From contig CM022679.1 of NCBI GenBank assembly GCA_012295275.1, positions 30,692,654 through 30,705,153 on the forward strand: a stretch of DNA of 12,500 nucleotides, written 5' to 3'. This DNA comes from Chrysomallon squamiferum (Eukaryota; Mollusca; Gastropoda; Neomphalida; Peltospiridae). The number at the start of each line of letters is the position of its first letter. Position 1 is the stretch's first letter. The position numbers and the translations under genes are program-made. Positions 9,141-12,500 of this stretch are shown here, piece by piece. The notes beneath the pieces are model-generated. The model did not search any database, was not told the origin of the DNA, and was given only the letters and a program-made list of their open reading frames with translations.

Positions 9141-9267
9141 AGCCAATAGTAAAACTCTCCGGGAATTAATCGGCACCGGAAGTGTACGCCTGTAATTGGC
9201 AGGGTTAGTTCCGGTTTGCTGGTCAATCTCTTGAGTGAGCAGATTTGTTCTTCGTCTTCCTTCAGTC
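9141..9267 (+). promoter_or_regulatory. candidate TATA-less promoter: CCAAT, ETS and initiator-type motifs
   Basis: Within 75 bases there is a CCAAT box (9143-9147), ACCGGAAGTG (9175-9184, a full match to the ETS/GABP consensus), an inverted CCAAT (ATTGG, 9195-9199) and an inverted ETS core (TTCCGG, 9209-9214). TCAGTC at 9262-9267 matches the animal initiator consensus, with A at 9264 about 80 bases downstream of the first ETS site. CCAAT (NF-Y) and ETS pairs are well known in TATA-less animal promoters. The surrounding 9130-9350 is CpG-bearing, unlike its flanks. Orientation is inferred from the initiator only. The motifs are short, no transcript is seen, and a chance cluster is possible. 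Confidence 0.35.
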
Positions 9268-9756
9268 TGCAGTTTGATTTCTCTTCACGCGCTGACACTC
9301 GGGAAATTACACATGTCGTGTTCACTGACTTCTGACACTGAAATCGTGTCTTGACAGTCGAAATAGAAATCTCATACAGAGGTCAAACACTAGTCAAAAA
9401 ATTGTAACTGCTAGCTGTGGTGAAAATGTTTTTTTTTTCTTCATGAAATTCTAGAAGGGTTATGTCTGATGTAACATTTTATAAGTATATCTGGAAATTT
9501 TTTGGAAAATTTATGATTTTAATTTTTTAAATTTTTTTATATCATTATTTCAAATGATGTTTTGGTACCATTCTGAATTGAAATAGAAAAATATGGTTTT
9601 ATCATTAATAGTTTTAACGAAATCGTTGGTTTCCTTAAGAAGATAAAAAATGATTTAAGCCAAGCTTGTAAATAAAAATTATATTCAGTTATAAGAACAA
9701 CACCATCCCGTGTGTTAAAATGATTATCTCAGTGTTTCTTTTTTACTTCTAACGTA
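9268..9756. other. unique stretch downstream of the motif cluster
   Basis: CpG-bearing until about 9360 and then AT-rich. No ATG-led frame of note follows on plus. If 9141-9267 is a promoter, this would be 5' leader and intron. No convincing splice donor was identified. Confidence 0.45.
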
Positions 9757-9985
9757 ACTGGTGCGCTACTGCTACCATTACTACCAATACCAACACCATC
9801 GTTATTACTACTGCTACCACTACTACTGTAATTACTTCGATTAATACTACAGTTACTGCTACTTTTTATTACTAGTGGTACTTACTTATACTACTATTAC
9901 TACTGCTGGTACTAGTAATACTATCACAACTGTTACTACAACAACGACAGCACCACCATGACCACCATAAGCATTACTACTACCC
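9757..9985. repeat. degenerate ACT/ACC trinucleotide cluster
   Basis: Repeated CTACTGCTACCATTACTACC-like triplets with many substitutions, so the three-base period is visible but no long pure run remains. It belongs to the same motif class as 5899-5978. Frames here encode Thr-rich or Leu/Pro-rich strings with stops and are not convincing genes. Confidence 0.85.
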
Positions 9986-10304
9986 GCTTTAATCTTCTTG
10001 ACTTTTGTTCTTGTCTTTCGTATGAAAAGAAATATGTACATTATGTACGAACCTTATTTGAAGGTACACAGTGTAACGACAAGATCACTATAACAACAAC
10101 ACGCACGTTATTAAAACGCGGGTTGACTGTATCGAGAACACTGATTTACACAACGGTGACTCGCTGGAAGGAAAGTAGTTTTCTTCACACGCTGACTTTT
10201 GTTTGTTTTCTGTGATTGTCTTTGGTTGTCAGGGAAATGGTATCAACGTTTTCAAACACGAATATGTCAAGTCAAAACGTCATTCTCGTGGATTATATCA
10301 GATT
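9986..10304. other. unique stretch, no gene recognised
   Basis: Unique sequence with moderate CpG. The 85-codon plus-strand frame at 9958-10215 begins in the ACT cluster and runs into unique sequence. Its product is Thr-rich with no known domain. Confidence 0.5.
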
Positions 10305-10332
10305 GTAACGACGGCGTTACGCGACTGCAGTC
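10305..10332. other. two adjacent palindromes
   Basis: GTAACG (10305-10310) and CGTTAC (10315-10320) form a 6-bp stem around ACGG. Two bases later GACTGCAGTC (10323-10332) is a perfect 10-bp palindrome. The segment is CpG-bearing in AT-rich surroundings. It may be a protein-binding or structural element. No family is recognised. Confidence 0.6.
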
Positions 10333-10611
10333 ACGTCTTCTGCAAAATCCTATTTTTACAGTCTAGCGTTGTTTAAAAAATGGGAATAATTTAAAACGAA
10401 ACAGGCAGATTTTTAAATTTTTATTATTATTTGACAAAAAGCTAAAGAAAACACAATAATTTGAAATGATTTAGAGGTAAAAATGAATCTTGAAAACTGA
10501 AAGTAATACACTTACATTATCAAAAACATTCAGCACTTACACATAACACAGTTTTATTATATATATCTACGTCTGTAGTTAGAAAGATAATTAAATATGC
10601 AGACCTACATA
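10333..10611. other. AT-rich unique stretch, no gene recognised
   Basis: AT-rich unique sequence running into the TATG repeat. Nothing defensible. Confidence 0.6.
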
Positions 10612-10823
10612 GATGTCTATGTCTATATGTTTGTATGTATGAATGTATGTGTGTATGTATTTATCTATGTATGCGTGTGTATGGATCTATGTAATGTATG
10701 TTTTTATGTATGAATATTTGTATGTATGTATATAATGTATGTTTGTGCCTATACATAAATGTTAGTATATATATATACTTGTATGTTTTATGTATATATA
10801 TGTATGTGTGGATGTGTGTGCGT
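10612..10823. repeat. degenerate TATG/TGTG microsatellite
   Basis: Imperfect TATG units with TGTG and TATATA patches and many substitutions. It is the most eroded of the TATG/CATA arrays in the window. Confidence 0.92.
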
Positions 10824-11037
10824 AAAACATTACATTTTCATTTTTTCTTTTCTGTCTTTAATTGAATCATTTGACGATAAAACATGACAATATTACTAAG
10901 ATTTCCTTTTTGAAAAAAAACAAACAACCAAACATAAAAACAATACAAAAAATCAGTTCTTCCTTTACCTTTTTTTTTTTTTTTTCACCCCTCTTTCTCT
11001 CTGTCTTCAAACACTCAATTAAGTAATGATTTTGATA
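10824..11037. other. AT-rich stretch with T16 tract
   Basis: AT-rich sequence containing T16 at 10970-10985 preceded by a pyrimidine-rich approach. A minus-strand frame of 63 codons crosses the poly-T (poly-Lys) and has no recognised domain. Confidence 0.6.
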
Positions 11038-11265
11038 CGACGTCGGCGATGTTGACACTCAGATCAGAACAAACATGCTGCTTTCTTTTGCCTCGTCTTT
11101 TGATTTGTCCGCGCGAAATCCTTTATCACTGACCTAATCACGCCGATATTTGCGTGACCTCATTTCGTCAGTTTCTTCCGCTCATCAGATAATGGACAAT
11201 ATTTTTGAGATCGGTGGAATCGTGTGAAGGGTGATATGTCCCCGGATCAATTCTCGGTGCTGGCA
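11038..11265. other. CpG-bearing unique patch
   Basis: It starts with the palindrome CGACGTCG at 11038-11045 and holds many CpG (for example CCGCGCG near 11109 and CACGCCG near 11140) within AT-rich flanks. It carries the inverted copy of GAGGTCACGCAAA that also lies at about 5624. It could be a regulatory element. No frame of note. Confidence 0.45.
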
Positions 11266-11272
11266 TTGGCAA

Positions 11273-11294
11273 TTTTTTTTTTTTTTTTTTTTTT
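11273..11294. repeat. poly-T tract (T22)
   Basis: Twenty-two consecutive T directly after the CpG-bearing patch. No retroposon body is recognised. Confidence 0.96.
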
Positions 11295-11389
11295 CGTAGT
11301 TGCTTCCCATGCCTCATGTAAGTGATTATAGTATGTGATTTCCTTACTGAAGAAAGATGAACTAAAAAAGAGTCCTTGATGCTGACTGA

Positions 11390-11398
11390 TATAAATAG
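11390..11398 (+). promoter_or_regulatory. TATA-box match TATAAATAG
   Basis: TATAAATAG matches the TATA-box consensus. A TCAGT initiator-like word lies at 11427-11431, with A at 11429 about 39 bases from the first T, slightly farther than the usual 30 or so. A CpG-bearing patch lies upstream. In AT-rich DNA such a match is easily chance, and no downstream coding frame is visible. Confidence 0.2.
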
Positions 11399-11530
11399 CC
11401 TCGGCAGTGGATTTCTTTTCTCTTTATCAGTGTAGAAAAGTCATAAACTAATTATCATTATTATCAAAATGGTTGGAGGTGTAATAATAATAACAATGGT
11501 GACAGTAATAATAATAACACAACAATAATC

Positions 11531-11655
<125 letters not shown>

Positions 11656-11989
11656 CGTAACCATAATCATTATCATAATCATAATATTCTAATAGAAATA
11701 TACAAAGATCATTATTTTTGCACTTTTATTCATATATTTTTCTTGGAACACGATCACAAGAAATCAAAACGCTCATTTGCAAAATTTACTACGTTTATGT
11801 GTTAAAACTATCGCAGGTATACGTCGTAAATAAGCAACACAGAATAATATAGTCGAAAAAGATTACAGTTTGTCTGGTAAAAATTAACAGCGTTCTGGAG
11901 TTCAGCCAACACTTTGGACAGAAATGTGCAGATTTATTCCGCATTGATGAGTTATAATGAAGAATTACTGAGTTGGTTTATTACAGGGT

Positions 11990-11998
<9 letters not shown>
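11656..11998. other. AT-rich unique stretch, no gene recognised
   Basis: Unique AT-rich sequence between two self-complementary arrays. Nothing defensible. Confidence 0.6.

Positions 11999-12064
<66 letters not shown>
11999..12064. repeat. (AT)33 microsatellite
   Basis: Thirty-three uninterrupted AT units preceded by imperfect TATATAA. It is fully self-complementary and cruciform-prone. Confidence 0.98.
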
Positions 12065-12067
<3 letters not shown>

Positions 12068-12474
12068 AGTAATAGAAATTAAAATAATATATGCAAAGAC
12101 TGGATATTTGTAAGAGAATGAAGACTTATCCTAAATGTTTCTTATGAAATCAAACCCACTCAGTCGACTGTTGCAGTCGGTATTGGTACGAGAACTCAGA
12201 ACATATCAGAACTAACGTATACAGCTTAATACATGGGTCTGGTAAAACTAGTGATTTTATTTTGCAGTGTTGCACAGTCTGATTGTACTTGCTCACACAT
12301 TTAATTAAACACTGACGTTAGAGTCTGGATTATCGAAATCTGCGTTAACGTGATGAAATCTGTTTCTCTGATCCTACCAAGAAAGTTAGACAAAATTATA
12401 CAAAGTTAAGTCACACCCGACTGTTGTTATAATAGTGAGTTACTGAAAAGAAGCTAAGTCAGAGAGAAGAAAAA
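12065..12474. other. unique stretch with CAGTCG hairpin, no gene recognised
   Basis: Unique sequence with modest CpG. CAGTCGACTG at 12161-12170 is a perfect palindrome, and CGACTG (12165-12170) also pairs with CAGTCG (12174-12179) around TTG, giving two competing hairpins. No coding frame of note. Confidence 0.55.
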
Positions 12475-12500
12475 GTTGAAGAAGAAGAGGAAGAAGAAGA
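12475..12500. repeat. GAA/GGA-rich run, cut by window end
   Basis: GAAGAAGAAGAGG and following GAA units reach the last base. The array probably continues beyond the window. Confidence 0.85.

Noticed and set aside
9098-9325. 75-codon minus-strand frame of mixed composition
   Set aside because: It starts at GTG, not ATG, shows no recognised domain, and overlaps the candidate promoter motifs.

Overview
This window looks like non-coding DNA from an animal genome. It is strongly AT-rich and crowded with microsatellites of many motif classes: (TC)n, (GA)n, (CA)n, (TA)n, (CATA)n/(TATG)n, (TTTA)n, (TTATC)n, (AAT)n and (CTA)n. There is no prokaryotic gene packing, and I recognise no protein family, tRNA, rRNA or transposase/reverse transcriptase motif in any frame. 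The habit of CATA/TATG runs grading into TATATA and ACACAC tracts, with long GA/TC arrays, resembles cephalopod (octopus-like) intergenic or intronic DNA. That taxonomic guess is inference from repeat style only.

Layout. 1-255 is unique T-rich sequence. 256-436 is a compound (TC)61-(CA)n-(TA)7 microsatellite. 437-3095 alternates AT-rich unique DNA with poly-T, CATA/TATG, (AT)22, ATGG/ATGA and (TTTA)12 arrays. About 3491-4116 is a minisatellite of about 19 diverged 33-bp units, the most distinctive structure here. 4471-4833 holds TG and (GA)42 arrays. About 5380-5660 is a CpG-dense unique patch with a NotI site. 5875-6003 is poly-T followed by a trinucleotide cluster, and 6284-7204 carries TATG, TTATC and CATA arrays. 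About 7681-8250 is A/purine-skewed low-complexity DNA, followed by an A33 tract at 8423. 9141-9267 holds a compact cluster of CCAAT, ETS-type and initiator-type motifs. 9763-9985 is a degenerate trinucleotide cluster. 10305-10332 has two adjacent palindromes. 10612-10823 is a TATG array. About 11038-11265 is another CpG-bearing patch, with T22 and a TATA-box match downstream. 11531-11655 is an (AAT)n-(ATT)n array with a perfect 110-bp palindrome. 11999-12064 is (AT)33, and the window ends inside a GAA-rich run.

No protein-coding gene is supported. The longest open frames are by-products of repeats: 33-bp units (11 codons), TATG/CATA, TTTA, TC/GA and AAT repeats are open by periodicity. Two of the open frames outside repeats (minus strand, 5352-5534 and 9098-9325) begin at GTG rather than ATG. 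If anything here is functional, the better candidates are the short CpG-bearing unique patches, which could be promoters, enhancers or exons of a neighbouring gene, and the repeat arrays as structural or dsRNA-forming elements if the region is transcribed.
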